NCBI GenBank assembly: GCA_001464955.1
Contig: LNEM01000023.1
Span: 62,001-126,000 of the forward strand
Length of the DNA: 64,000 nucleotides
Direction of reading: 5' to 3'
Origin: Rhizobiales bacterium Ga0077537
Lineage (GTDB): Bacteria > Pseudomonadota > Alphaproteobacteria > Rhizobiales > Hyphomicrobiaceae
Position numbers and translations under genes: made by a program. Below are positions 37,250 to 45,420 of the stretch, one piece after another. The notes below the pieces were generated by a model. It searched no databases. It saw nothing but the letters and a program-made list of their open reading frames with translations, and had not been told where the DNA came from. Position 1 is the first letter of the stretch, and every line of letters starts with the position of its first letter.

Positions 37250-37903
37250 TTCGTTGCCCTGCGGTGGTTGAAGCCTCTGTTCTTGCTTTCGTGCCTGCCC
37301 CTATCCTCTGCGCCTCCGACGCTACGAGCGTCAGCCCTGACTCGACCAAACCAGCTTATCTCAGAATCGAGCCCGCGTGATGGCAGCCCATGCCGCAAAA
37401 TCGATCACATGTTGCCTCATTGGGCGCACGTTCCGGTGATCGCGCTGCAACGATGCGCCATCGCCAGCTGACTGCCGAACCCACGTGCAGTTCCCGCTAG
37501 CAACCACCTTCGACAAGGGCGGGCATGCCGCCCAACTGCGCATCCTTGCCTGAATTACCGGCCCGGGACCGGCACTGCTTGACTTGCCCATCGTAAGGCA
37601 CCGTCGCAGTCAGAGGATAAGTTCTTCGCTCGTCGTCGATCGACCTGCGGAAAGCGAACATGCGCAACGCGAGGTCAGGGTGGCCGATTCTCGCCCGCGC
37701 AAATGTGGAAATGTGATCGCCGCGGCTCAATTACAATAATCGTGACGATAATGTAACAGAGCGCAATCCGATCAAAACTGGACTGCCCCACGATGCCAAT
37801 TGGCGAACGCCAGGCGTCGCCATATTTTGAAGATGAGAAAAAGCCAACTGCCTGCTGCCGGCAAATTTTGCATCCACCGGCAGCTCGAACGGTCGCAAAG
37901 TCC
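37250..37903. other. Long intergenic region upstream of prkA
   Basis: 654 bases between the prkA start and the end of the small acyl-CoA dehydrogenase gene. The only frames (up to 95 codons) lack coding character and good ribosome-binding sites. The part around 37700-37860 is markedly AT-rich for this chromosome (CAATTACAATAATCGTGACG and nearby). That is compatible with promoter or regulator-binding DNA, but I cannot assign a site. The prkA promoter should lie here on the minus strand. Confidence 0.4.
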
Positions 37904-38953
37904 TCAGGCGTGACCGGTCAACATGGGCCACAGCCGTGCGCCACCGGCTTGTGCGACGGCACGACCGATCTCGGCCTGCCAAAAAACCTCGGACCCGAAC
38001 TCGTTCCGCCACGCCCAAAGCCGACGAGTTGTATAGTGCAGATGATGCTCTCTCGTAAAGCCCATGGCTCCGAACGCCGCGTGTGCGAGGTTCGCGGACT
38101 TGCCCGCAGCCTCACCCGTCCTGGCCTTGGCGATGCCGATGGCGAGACGATCTGGAGCCGCTTCGGACGCCTCGACGGCAAGGTCCGCCGCGGCCCCGCC
38201 GGCAGCCGCTTCTTCCGCCATCTGCGCCATGAGATGCTGCACGGCCTGATGCTTGGAGATCGGCTTGCCGAACTGGATCCGGTCGTTCGCCCAGGTGAGG
38301 CTGTGATCGAGCGCCGCCGACAGCGCGCCGGAAAGCGCGACCGCCCGGATCAAAGCGCCCTCCGCCTCGAGGTCTGCGATAGCGGTGGCGTTCGCGGCTG
38401 TGGCGACAACCCGAGCCCGCCCGAGATCGAGCGTATCCCGCGCCTCACCGGCCATGTTGCAGCCGGTCGCCGCAACGGCATCGCTGACCGCGACGAGATG
38501 CAGCTTGCCCTCGCTCGCGACGACGACGTGCGCCACCGATCGTCCATAGGGAACCGACCTCGCGGCTCCTGCGAGCCGGCCCTGCGTCTCCCGCGGAAGT
38601 TCGCCGGCGCCCGGAACGGCGATCGAGAGCGCGCCCGCCGGCGCCTCGATACCGACGCGACCGAGTATCCGGCGCGCGATGATGGTCTCAGCGAGCGGCA
38701 CCGGAAGCGCGTGATAGCCGGCGCGCCGCACGATCTCCATGGCGTCGCCGAACGCGACGTCGTCCTCGCCGCCGCCGCCGATGGCCGTCATCCCGGCCTC
38801 GTCGAGGGCCGCCCAGAGTGCTGCCGTCGCGTTGCTCCCGGCCGACGCCCCGCCGCTGCCTTTCTCGTCGGCCGCCTCGCGCATCGCCGTCGTTACATGG
38901 TCCTCGACGATCCGGTCGAGGGTCCGCAGCATTTCGTCTCGCATCTCGCTCAT
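37904..38953 (-). CDS. Acyl-CoA dehydrogenase, small/divergent subunit type
   Basis: 349 residues, shorter and less conserved than the acyl-CoA dehydrogenase directly upstream. C-terminal helices resemble the family (LDHSLTWANDRIQFGKPISKHQAVQHLMAQMAEE, FGAMGFTREHHLHYTTRRLWAWRNEFG). The N-domain and beta domain are degenerate, with many alanines. It starts 10 bases after the end of the full-length enzyme. Such large/small pairs (PimC/PimD, FadE-type heterotetramers in steroid and dicarboxylate degradation) form alpha2beta2 enzymes in which only one subunit has the full active site. I infer that arrangement here. Confidence 0.82.
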   Translation of the reverse strand: MSEMRDEMLRTLDRIVEDHVTTAMREAADEKGSGGASAGSNATAALWAALDEAGMTAIGGGGEDDVAFGDAMEIVRRAGYHALPVPLAETIIARRILGRVGIEAPAGALSIAVPGAGELPRETQGRLAGAARSVPYGRSVAHVVVASEGKLHLVAVSDAVAATGCNMAGEARDTLDLGRARVVATAANATAIADLEAEGALIRAVALSGALSAALDHSLTWANDRIQFGKPISKHQAVQHLMAQMAEEAAAGGAAADLAVEASEAAPDRLAIGIAKARTGEAAGKSANLAHAAFGAMGFTREHHLHYTTRRLWAWRNEFGSEVFWQAEIGRAVAQAGGARLWPMLTGHA

Positions 38954-38963
38954 GATGGTTCCC

Positions 38964-40115
38964 TCACCGCATCCCGAGGCCGCGCGCGATCATGCCGCGC
39001 AGGATTTCTCGCGTTCCGCCCCGGATGGAATAGGAGACGCACTGCATCTGCGAGAGCTGCTGCAGCTCGCTGTAGGCCGAGTTCTCGGGCAGGCCGCGCG
39101 CCTCGATGGGCAGGATCTTGCGCACGGATTCCGGAATTTCCTGCTCGAGCGTGGTGCCGAGATCCTTGACCAGCGCCGCTTCCGTCACCGGCGACTTGCC
39201 ATCGTTGAGCATCCCCGCGATGGACGTCGACATCCGCCGCAATGTGGCGAGATGCGCGACGAGCCGGCCGACCTCGGCGGCCTGCATCGGCTGCGGATCG
39301 CGGCCAAGCTCGTCGATCGCCTCCACCAGCAGCGGATAACTCGACATGAACCGGTCTGGCCCCGAGCGTTCGTAGGCGAGTTCGGAGACGACCATCTCCC
39401 AGCCCCGCCCCTCGCCGCCGACGGTCATGTCCTCGGGCACGAACACGTCGTCGAAGGTGACCTCGTTGAAGTCGTGCCCGCCATAGAGATTGTAGATCGG
39501 CCGAACGCTGATACCCGGCGACTTCATGTCGACGATGAACTGCGTGAGGCCGTGATGCCGCTGGTCGGGCGTGCCGGAGGTGCGCACGAGCGCAATGATG
39601 TAGTGGGCGCGGTGCGCGAAGCTGGTCCACACCTTGCGGCCCGTGATGCGCCAACCACCGTCGGCCTTCACCGCCCGCGACTTGACGCTGGCGAGATCGG
39701 ACCCGGTGTCGGGCTCGCTCATGCCGATGGCGAAGTAGCAGCGGCCGGCCGCGATCTCGGGCAGGATCATGGCTTTCGCCCGCTCGCTGCCGTGGCGCAG
39801 GATCTGCGGCCCGGATTGCCGCTCCGCGATCCAGTGGCAGAGCGCCGGCGCGCCGGCCGCGAGCAGTTCCTCGACCACGACGTAGCGCTCGAGCGTCGAC
39901 CGCTCGCCGCCGCCGTACTGCTTCGGCCACGTCATGCCGAGCCAGCCCCGTGCGCCGAGCTTCTGCGAGAACGCCTCGTCGGCCTCCACCATGGAGCCGA
40001 CGGCAGGCACGAAACTGCCCTTCGCGCGCTCTTCCCCAAGGAAGGCGCGCACCTCCGTCCGAAGCTTCACGGCTTCCGGCGGCAGCTTGACGGGCTCGAA
40101 GACGAATTGCGGCAT
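38964..40115 (-). CDS. Acyl-CoA dehydrogenase, large subunit type
   Basis: 383 residues from the ATG at 40115; the open frame upstream lacks family similarity. Features: FRAFLGEERAKG-like N-domain, GWLGMTWPKQYGGG, IGMSEPDTGSDLASVKSRA for FAD binding, KVWTSFAHRAHY, and a C-terminus SYSIRGGTREILRGMIARGLGMR near the flavin. Probably the FAD-binding, catalytic partner of the shorter gene that follows within 10 bases. Long-chain, branched or ring substrates are typical for such pairs; the substrate here is unknown. Confidence 0.9.
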   Translation of the reverse strand: MPQFVFEPVKLPPEAVKLRTEVRAFLGEERAKGSFVPAVGSMVEADEAFSQKLGARGWLGMTWPKQYGGGERSTLERYVVVEELLAAGAPALCHWIAERQSGPQILRHGSERAKAMILPEIAAGRCYFAIGMSEPDTGSDLASVKSRAVKADGGWRITGRKVWTSFAHRAHYIIALVRTSGTPDQRHHGLTQFIVDMKSPGISVRPIYNLYGGHDFNEVTFDDVFVPEDMTVGGEGRGWEMVVSELAYERSGPDRFMSSYPLLVEAIDELGRDPQPMQAAEVGRLVAHLATLRRMSTSIAGMLNDGKSPVTEAALVKDLGTTLEQEIPESVRKILPIEARGLPENSAYSELQQLSQMQCVSYSIRGGTREILRGMIARGLGMR

Positions 40116-40262
40116 GGGGCCGGGTGCTCTCGGGCTGTTGGCTGGATGGGGCAAGTATGCAACTGACTGGGCGCGAGGCAAGGGCGCACGGCACTCCGGC
40201 CGCGACCGAGCCGCCAACACAGACCCAGTGGACCCAATACTCGACACGGGCGGAGCCGGATC

Positions 40263-41258
40263 ATGCGGGCAGTGTGGTACGAGAGGACGGGCCCCGCCCG
40301 CGACGTTCTGATCGTCGGTGAGCAGCCAGATCCCGTGGCCGGCGCGGGCCAGGTCCGGGTGCGGCTCGAAGCCTCGGGCGTCAATCCGGCCGACTGCAAC
40401 CGCCGCGGTGGCGTCGGCTATCGCATGGAGCATCCTTATGTCATCGCCCACAGCGACGGCGCGGGGGTCGTCGATCAGGTGGGCGCGGGCGTCACCCGGT
40501 TCCGCGAAGGCGACCGCGTCTGGCTCTACAATGGCCAACGCAACGGCCGCTTCCTCGGCACGGGCGCCGAGCTGATCGCCCTCGACGCCGATCTGGTGAC
40601 CCAACTGCCCGCCTCGGTGTCGTTAGCGGCCGGGGCCTGCCTCGGCATTCCCTGCATGACCGCCCATCGCTGCGTGTTCGGTGGTGGCCCGGTGGCGGAC
40701 CAGTGGATCGTCGTGACGGGGGGCGGCGGCGCGGTCGGCAACTATGCGATCGCGCTCGCGAAATGGGGCGGCGCGCGCGTCATCGCGACCGTGGGCCATC
40801 GCCACGCCTGGCATCGCGAGGACGCCATCGCCGCAGGCGCCGATATCGTGCTCGACCGTGACGACGAGAACCTCGCCGCTCGCATCCTGGCGGAAACCGA
40901 CGAGCAGGGCGCGAGCCGCATCGTCGACGTCGATTTCGGCGGCAACCTGGGGTGGACCAAGGACGCCGTCGCGCTCAACGGTACGATTGCGGCCTACGCA
41001 TCGCGCGGCAATCCGGCGCCGGAGGTGCCGTTCTCGGCCCTCATGCGCCGCAACGTGACCGTCTCGGGCGTGATGCTGCCGACCTCGCCCCACGCGGCGC
41101 GCCGGCAGGCCCAGTCGGATATCCTACGGTGGCTCGAAGAGGCGCCCCGCCTGCACCGGGTCGTCGGCCCGTTCCCGCTCGACGAGACGGCCGAGGCCCA
41201 CGAGGCCGTGGAGGCGGGCGGCAAGCGCGGCACCGTGGTGGTGGCGCCGCCTCTGTGA
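40263..41258 (+). CDS. Quinone oxidoreductase-like zinc-independent medium-chain dehydrogenase (MDR)
   Basis: 331 residues. The N-terminal GroES-like domain (MRAVWYERTGPARDVLIVGEQPDP, SGVNPADCNRRGG, SDGAGVVDQVGAGV) precedes a Rossmann domain with VTGGGGAVGNYAIALAKWGGARVIATV for NADPH. The catalytic and structural zinc cysteines of alcohol dehydrogenases are missing, which points to the QOR/zeta-crystallin branch reducing quinones or enones. Divergent from the acyl-CoA dehydrogenase pair across 147 bases, and so possibly coregulated with it. Confidence 0.88.
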   Translation: MRAVWYERTGPARDVLIVGEQPDPVAGAGQVRVRLEASGVNPADCNRRGGVGYRMEHPYVIAHSDGAGVVDQVGAGVTRFREGDRVWLYNGQRNGRFLGTGAELIALDADLVTQLPASVSLAAGACLGIPCMTAHRCVFGGGPVADQWIVVTGGGGAVGNYAIALAKWGGARVIATVGHRHAWHREDAIAAGADIVLDRDDENLAARILAETDEQGASRIVDVDFGGNLGWTKDAVALNGTIAAYASRGNPAPEVPFSALMRRNVTVSGVMLPTSPHAARRQAQSDILRWLEEAPRLHRVVGPFPLDETAEAHEAVEAGGKRGTVVVAPPL

Positions 41259-41361
41259 TAACCAATTGGATCGTCTCGCACAGAATTGGCCAAGAGAAGT
41301 TTAACTGCGGCCGGGCCATAGACAGCGCGCCCCTAGAGTCCTCCATAGCGGCCAGCGTGTC

Positions 41362-41691
41362 ATGCCGAGCCACAAGTCCCGCATTATGTACATCGAGAAC
41401 AAGAGTGCCGGTATGAATGGGCCGGCCCGGATAGGTCGTGTCACATTCTCAAAATCCGGCCGCTCACTGACCTACGCGGGCAAAACCTTCGCTCCACTGC
41501 AAGGCTTCAAGTCCAACTATTACGAGGTGGAGACACGTACTGAGTACTGGATCTCTGGGCCAAAAAAGCGAGGTGGGGACCGGCTCTACGGCACCGGCCA
41601 GATCGAAATCGATGAAGATGTGCGTGAGGAATATTGGAGGACGATCCGCGAAGAGCCAAACAGGGTTGCGGAATCCTCCTACCGAGACTGA
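41362..41691 (+). CDS. Conserved small hypothetical protein
   Basis: 109 residues; a start at codon 9 (41386, MYIENKS) is possible. The sequence IMYIENKSAGMNGPARIGRVTFSKSGR followed by FKSNYYEVETRTEYWISGPKKRG is a compact beta-rich domain that I recognise as a widespread conserved small protein of unknown role, sometimes mislabelled as a DXP synthase in databases. It is soluble, with no signal peptide. The codon use is somewhat less GC-rich than its neighbours. It is not obviously linked to the catabolic genes around it. Confidence 0.75.
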   Translation: MPSHKSRIMYIENKSAGMNGPARIGRVTFSKSGRSLTYAGKTFAPLQGFKSNYYEVETRTEYWISGPKKRGGDRLYGTGQIEIDEDVREEYWRTIREEPNRVAESSYRD

Positions 41692-41774
41692 TTGCCGCGA
41701 TAGCTCCGCTCGACCCGCCTCGCCGCGTGCGCCAATCTCAGTGCCAGAAGCGCGCCGCGCTGAGAGGAGCCCCG

Positions 41775-43163
41775 ATGTCCCCCACGTCCGCCGTAGCTGT
41801 CGCCGCCCCAACCCAGAAACTCGCCGAGTTCGTCGCCGCGCTGCGCTTCGAGCAGTTGCCGTCCGACGTGGCGGCCCAGGCCTGCGACATCATCCTCGAC
41901 ACGGTCGGCTGTGGCATCGCCTCTTGGCGCGACGACCGCGAGAAGGCGGAGATCGCCCGCGGCCTCGCCCGCTCGTTCCATGCCGCGCCAAAGGCCACGA
42001 TCTGGGGTGGCGGGGAGCGGACTGACGCCGCCATCGCCGCCATGGCGAACGGCATCCTCGCCAACGCCGCCGACTTCGACGACACGCACAAGCGCGCGCT
42101 CCTCCACACCGGCTCCGTCGTGGTGCCCCCGGCCCTCGCCCTCGGCGAAGAACGCGGGCTGACCGGCCCCGACATCGTGACGGCCATCGTCGCGGGTTAC
42201 GAGGTCGCCGTCCGCGTCGGCATGGCGGTGATGCCGACGCACTATCGCTTCTGGCACTCGACCGCGACCAACGGCACCTTCGGCGCCGCCGCGACCGCCG
42301 CCTCGGCCATGCGGCTCGACAAGGCCGGCGCGCTGATGGCGCTCGGATTTGCAGGCACGCAGGCCGCTGGCCTCAACACGTTCTTCACCTACGGCGATCT
42401 GACGAAGAGCCTGCATCCGGGCAAGGCGTCGTTCAACGGCACGCTCGGCGCACGCCTCGCCGAGATCGGTGGAACGAGCCCGCCGACGATCCTCGAGCAC
42501 GAGAAGGGCTATCTCGCCGCCTACTCGCTGGAGCCCAAGGCCGAGGCCCTGACGGCCGGCCTCGGCACGACGTGGGAGATCCTCCAGAACGGCTTCAAGT
42601 TCTTCCCCTCGATCCTCGCGAGCCACGCCGCCATCCAGGCGACGCTCGACGTGGTCACGACGCACGACCTGAAGCCCGCCGATATCGCCTCGATCGTCAA
42701 CGAGACCTACGGCACGGTGAAATCGCACTTCTCGGCCAAAACGGTGACGACGGGCATGGGCGCCCGGGTGAGCGTGCCTTATTGCTGTGCCGTGGCCGCC
42801 CTCGATCGCAGCGTCGGCCAGGCCCAGTTCGCCACGGATCGCGTGATGCGCGAAGACGTGCAGCGCCTTCTGGCCGAGACCGAGGTCGTCGCGGTGGACG
42901 CACTGACGGCCCAGTATCCGACCAAGTTCCCGGCCCGCGTGACGATCACCACCCGCGACGGACGGCGGCTCACGAGCCAGCGCGATTTCCCGAAGGGCGA
43001 CCCGCAGGAGCCCTTGTCGCCGTCGGAAATCGAGGCCAAGTTCCTCGACAACGTCGCCGGCCGCTATGCGAGCCGCGACGCCATCGAACTGGCCCGCCTG
43101 ATCCGCGCGCTGCCCGAGATCGCCGATCCGAAGCCGCTCTGGTCGCTGCTCGCCAGGGACTGA
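41775..43163 (+). CDS. MmgE/PrpD family protein
   Basis: 462 residues from the ATG at 41775, preceded by GAGAGGAG. Typical all-helical N-domain features: LAEFVAALRFEQLPSDVAAQACDIILDTVGCGIAS, then ADFDDTHKRALLHTGSVVVPPALAL, KSLHPGKASFNG and the C-terminal PYCCAVAAL region. The family includes 2-methylcitrate dehydratase, iminodisuccinate epimerase and cis-aconitate decarboxylase, so a dehydratase or decarboxylase acting on a polycarboxylate is likely but the substrate is unknown. It is followed by the crotonase and CoA-transferase genes on the same strand. Confidence 0.9.
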   Translation: MSPTSAVAVAAPTQKLAEFVAALRFEQLPSDVAAQACDIILDTVGCGIASWRDDREKAEIARGLARSFHAAPKATIWGGGERTDAAIAAMANGILANAADFDDTHKRALLHTGSVVVPPALALGEERGLTGPDIVTAIVAGYEVAVRVGMAVMPTHYRFWHSTATNGTFGAAATAASAMRLDKAGALMALGFAGTQAAGLNTFFTYGDLTKSLHPGKASFNGTLGARLAEIGGTSPPTILEHEKGYLAAYSLEPKAEALTAGLGTTWEILQNGFKFFPSILASHAAIQATLDVVTTHDLKPADIASIVNETYGTVKSHFSAKTVTTGMGARVSVPYCCAVAALDRSVGQAQFATDRVMREDVQRLLAETEVVAVDALTAQYPTKFPARVTITTRDGRRLTSQRDFPKGDPQEPLSPSEIEAKFLDNVAGRYASRDAIELARLIRALPEIADPKPLWSLLARD

Positions 43164-43227
43164 CCCCAGGCAGGGCGACCGTCCAACCATCAGAAATCCT
43201 CCGATCCACGACACCAGGGAGACCACC

Positions 43228-44034
43228 ATGGCCGCCACTGACGCCGTCCTCTACGAGGAAAAGGGCGACGGCATCGTCCTCGTCACGCTGAACGACCCGA
43301 AGACGCGGAACGCCCTCGGCGACGAGATCATCGACGGCATCGTGGCCGCGTGTGCGCGGATCAACGCCGACACCTCGGTGCGCTGCATGATCCTGACCGG
43401 CGCCGGCGAAGGCTTCTCGTCCGGCGGCAACGTCAAGGAGATGCGCGAGAAGAAGGGCCTGTTCGGCGGCGCCCCCGTCGACATGCGCCGCGCCTACCAG
43501 CACGGCATCCATCGCATCCCGAAGGCGCTCTACGACCTCGAGGTGCCCTCGATCTGCGCCGTCAACGGCGCGGCCATCGGCGCCGGCTGCGACACGACGC
43601 TGATGTGCGACATCCGCATCGCGGGGAAGAAGGCCCAGTTCGCGGAGAGCTTTCTCCGCGTCGGCCTCGTTTCGGGCGACGGCGGCGCCTGGTTCCTGCC
43701 GCGTGTGGTCGGCCTCTCGCGCGCCTACGAGATGACGCTTACCGGCGACGTCATCGACGCCGACAAGGCCGAGCGCTGGGGCATCGTCTCGAAGGTGGTC
43801 GAGGACGACAAGCTGCTCGACGAGGCCATGGCGCTGGCCAAGCGGATCGCGGCCTTCCCGCCGCACTCGATCCGCCTCAACAAGCGTCTCCTGCGTGAAA
43901 GCCAGGGCGTGAGCCTGCCCGTGGCCCTCGAGATGGCCTCGGCCATGCAGGCGCTCGCCCAGTCGACCGAGGATCAGAACGAGGCGGTCAACGCCATGCT
44001 CGACAAGCGCAAGCCGAGTTACAAGGGTCGTTAA
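43228..44034 (+). CDS. Enoyl-CoA hydratase/isomerase (crotonase) family protein with non-canonical active site
   Basis: 268 residues. The oxyanion-hole regions are present (GEGFSSGGNVKEM and NGAAIGAGCD). Compared by eye with rat crotonase, the two catalytic glutamates are not conserved: GCE becomes GCD and QPE becomes ESF. The stretch GLVSGDGGAWFLPRVVG resembles isomerase-type members such as PaaG, where an aspartate nearby is catalytic. It is therefore probably an isomerase or another crotonase-fold reaction, not a plain hydratase. It sits 64 bases after the MmgE/PrpD gene and 164 before the CoA-transferase. Confidence 0.88.
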   Translation: MAATDAVLYEEKGDGIVLVTLNDPKTRNALGDEIIDGIVAACARINADTSVRCMILTGAGEGFSSGGNVKEMREKKGLFGGAPVDMRRAYQHGIHRIPKALYDLEVPSICAVNGAAIGAGCDTTLMCDIRIAGKKAQFAESFLRVGLVSGDGGAWFLPRVVGLSRAYEMTLTGDVIDADKAERWGIVSKVVEDDKLLDEAMALAKRIAAFPPHSIRLNKRLLRESQGVSLPVALEMASAMQALAQSTEDQNEAVNAMLDKRKPSYKGR

Positions 44035-44057
44035 AGACACAACGACCGCTTCTTGTC

Positions 44058-44183
44058 CCCTCTCCCCATCGCTCTGTACTCGATGGGGAGAGGGTCAGGG
44101 TGAGGGGCAGCGACGCGCTCCGAGCCTCGATCTGCCCCTCACCCCCACCCTCTCCCCGTTGCAGTGCAGGAACGGGGAGAGGG
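44058..44183. repeat. Triple-hairpin intergenic repeat element
   Basis: Three consecutive perfect inverted repeats lie between the crotonase and CoA-transferase genes. They are CCCTCTCCCCATCG (44058-44071) with its complement at 44081-44094; GTGAGGGGCAG (44100-44110) with CTGCCCCTCAC (44132-44142); and CCCTCTCCCCGTT (44148-44160) with AACGGGGAGAGGG (44171-44183). The C/T-rich arms (CCCTCTCCCC, GGGGAGAGGG, GTGAGGGG) are those of a REP-like intergenic palindrome common in proteobacterial genomes. The last arm ends 15 bases before the CoA-transferase start and could affect its translation. Confidence 0.75.
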
Positions 44184-44198
44184 AGAAGAGACTTGCCC

Positions 44199-45404
44199 AT
44201 GCCCGGCCCCCTTTCCGGATACCGCATCGTCGACATGACCGCCGTCGTGCTCGGTCCAGTCGCGACCATGCATCTCGCCGACATGGGCGCCGATGTGATC
44301 AAGATCGAGCCCCCGGAAGGCGACATCATGCGCAATCCGGGCAACGCGCCGTCCGAAGGCATGGGGCCGATCTACCTCGCGATAAACCGCAACAAGCGCG
44401 CCGTGTGCCTCGACCTGAAACGGCCCGAGGCGCTGGCGGCCCTGAAACGTCTGATCGCGACCGCCGACGTGTTCGTCCACAACATGCGCGTCGAGGCGAT
44501 CGAGCGGCTCGGCCTCGGCTACGAGGCCGTCAAGGCCATCAAGCCGGACATCGTCTACGCGTACAGCGTCGGCTACCGGCACGATGGTCCATACGGCAGG
44601 AAGCCAGCCTTCGACGATCTGGTGCAAGGCGCGAGCGGCGCGGCCATGCTGGCCTCCCGCGTCGACGGTGGCCCGCCGCGCTTCCTGCCGAGCCTGATCG
44701 TCGACAAGACGACGGGCCTGCATCTCGGCATGGCCGTGCTGGCCGCACTTCTCCATCGCGAGCGGACCGGCGAGGGCCAGTCCGTCGAGGTGCCGATGCT
44801 GGAAACGATTACCGGCTTCTGGCTCGCCGAGCATCTTTTCGAGCACTCCTACGTGCCACCCCGCGGAAGCATGGGCTACAGCCGCATCCTGTCGGCAGAT
44901 CGTCGCCCCTACGCGACGAAGGATGGCTACGTCTGCGCCCTCGTCTACAACGAGAAGAACTGGCGCGCCTTCGCCGACGAGATCGGACGTCCGGAGATCA
45001 TGCAGGACCCGCGGTTCGCCACCGCAAAGGGGCGCGCGAACAACCAGCCGGCCATTCAGGCGATCATGGCCGAGGTGATGCCGACGCGCACGACCGCCGA
45101 TTGGCTCGCCTTCTTCGATCGCGCGGACATCCCGGCGATGCCCGTGAACGACCTTGAGCAGCTTTTCGACGATCCGCACCTCTCCGCGACCAGCTTCTTT
45201 ACGACGCGCGAGCACCCGACCGAAGGCGCCATCCGGACCACGGCGAGCCCCTTCGATTTCTCGGCGTCTCCGACCGACTATCGCCGGCACGCCCCGCGCC
45301 TCGGCGCCGATGGCCGCGAGGTGCTCGCCGAAGCCGGTCTCGCCGGCGACGAGATCGACGCGCTCGTCGCCTCCGGGGCGCTGAAACTGCCCAAGGCGAG
45401 CTGA
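44199..45404 (+). CDS. CaiB/BaiF family (class III) CoA-transferase
   Basis: 401 residues from the ATG at 44199. Family features: MPGPLSGYRIVDMTAVVLGPVATMHLADMGADVIKIEPPEGD, NRNKRAVCLDLK, and AFDDLVQGASG, which carries the catalytic aspartate seen in formyl-CoA transferase-type enzymes. The C-terminal half has the small domain ending in LPKAS. It moves CoA between acyl groups without a covalent ping-pong enzyme-CoA ester on glutamate. With the acyl-CoA dehydrogenases, MmgE/PrpD and crotonase nearby it probably activates a carboxylic acid for degradation (inference). Confidence 0.9.
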   Translation: MPGPLSGYRIVDMTAVVLGPVATMHLADMGADVIKIEPPEGDIMRNPGNAPSEGMGPIYLAINRNKRAVCLDLKRPEALAALKRLIATADVFVHNMRVEAIERLGLGYEAVKAIKPDIVYAYSVGYRHDGPYGRKPAFDDLVQGASGAAMLASRVDGGPPRFLPSLIVDKTTGLHLGMAVLAALLHRERTGEGQSVEVPMLETITGFWLAEHLFEHSYVPPRGSMGYSRILSADRRPYATKDGYVCALVYNEKNWRAFADEIGRPEIMQDPRFATAKGRANNQPAIQAIMAEVMPTRTTADWLAFFDRADIPAMPVNDLEQLFDDPHLSATSFFTTREHPTEGAIRTTASPFDFSASPTDYRRHAPRLGADGREVLAEAGLAGDEIDALVASGALKLPKAS

Positions 45405-45420
45405 GATCTTCGACCTTGCG

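Noticed and set aside
35258-37471. 737-codon plus-strand frame antisense to prkA
   Set aside because: Third-position mirror of a highly conserved kinase gene; composition and lack of motifs mark it as an artefact.
37497-37730. 77-codon minus-strand frame in the prkA upstream region
   Set aside because: No ribosome-binding site or protein-like composition; region looks regulatory.
44058-44183. CRISPR array or attachment site from the repeated arms
   Set aside because: Arms are inverted, not direct repeats with spacers, and no integrase or Cas gene is near.
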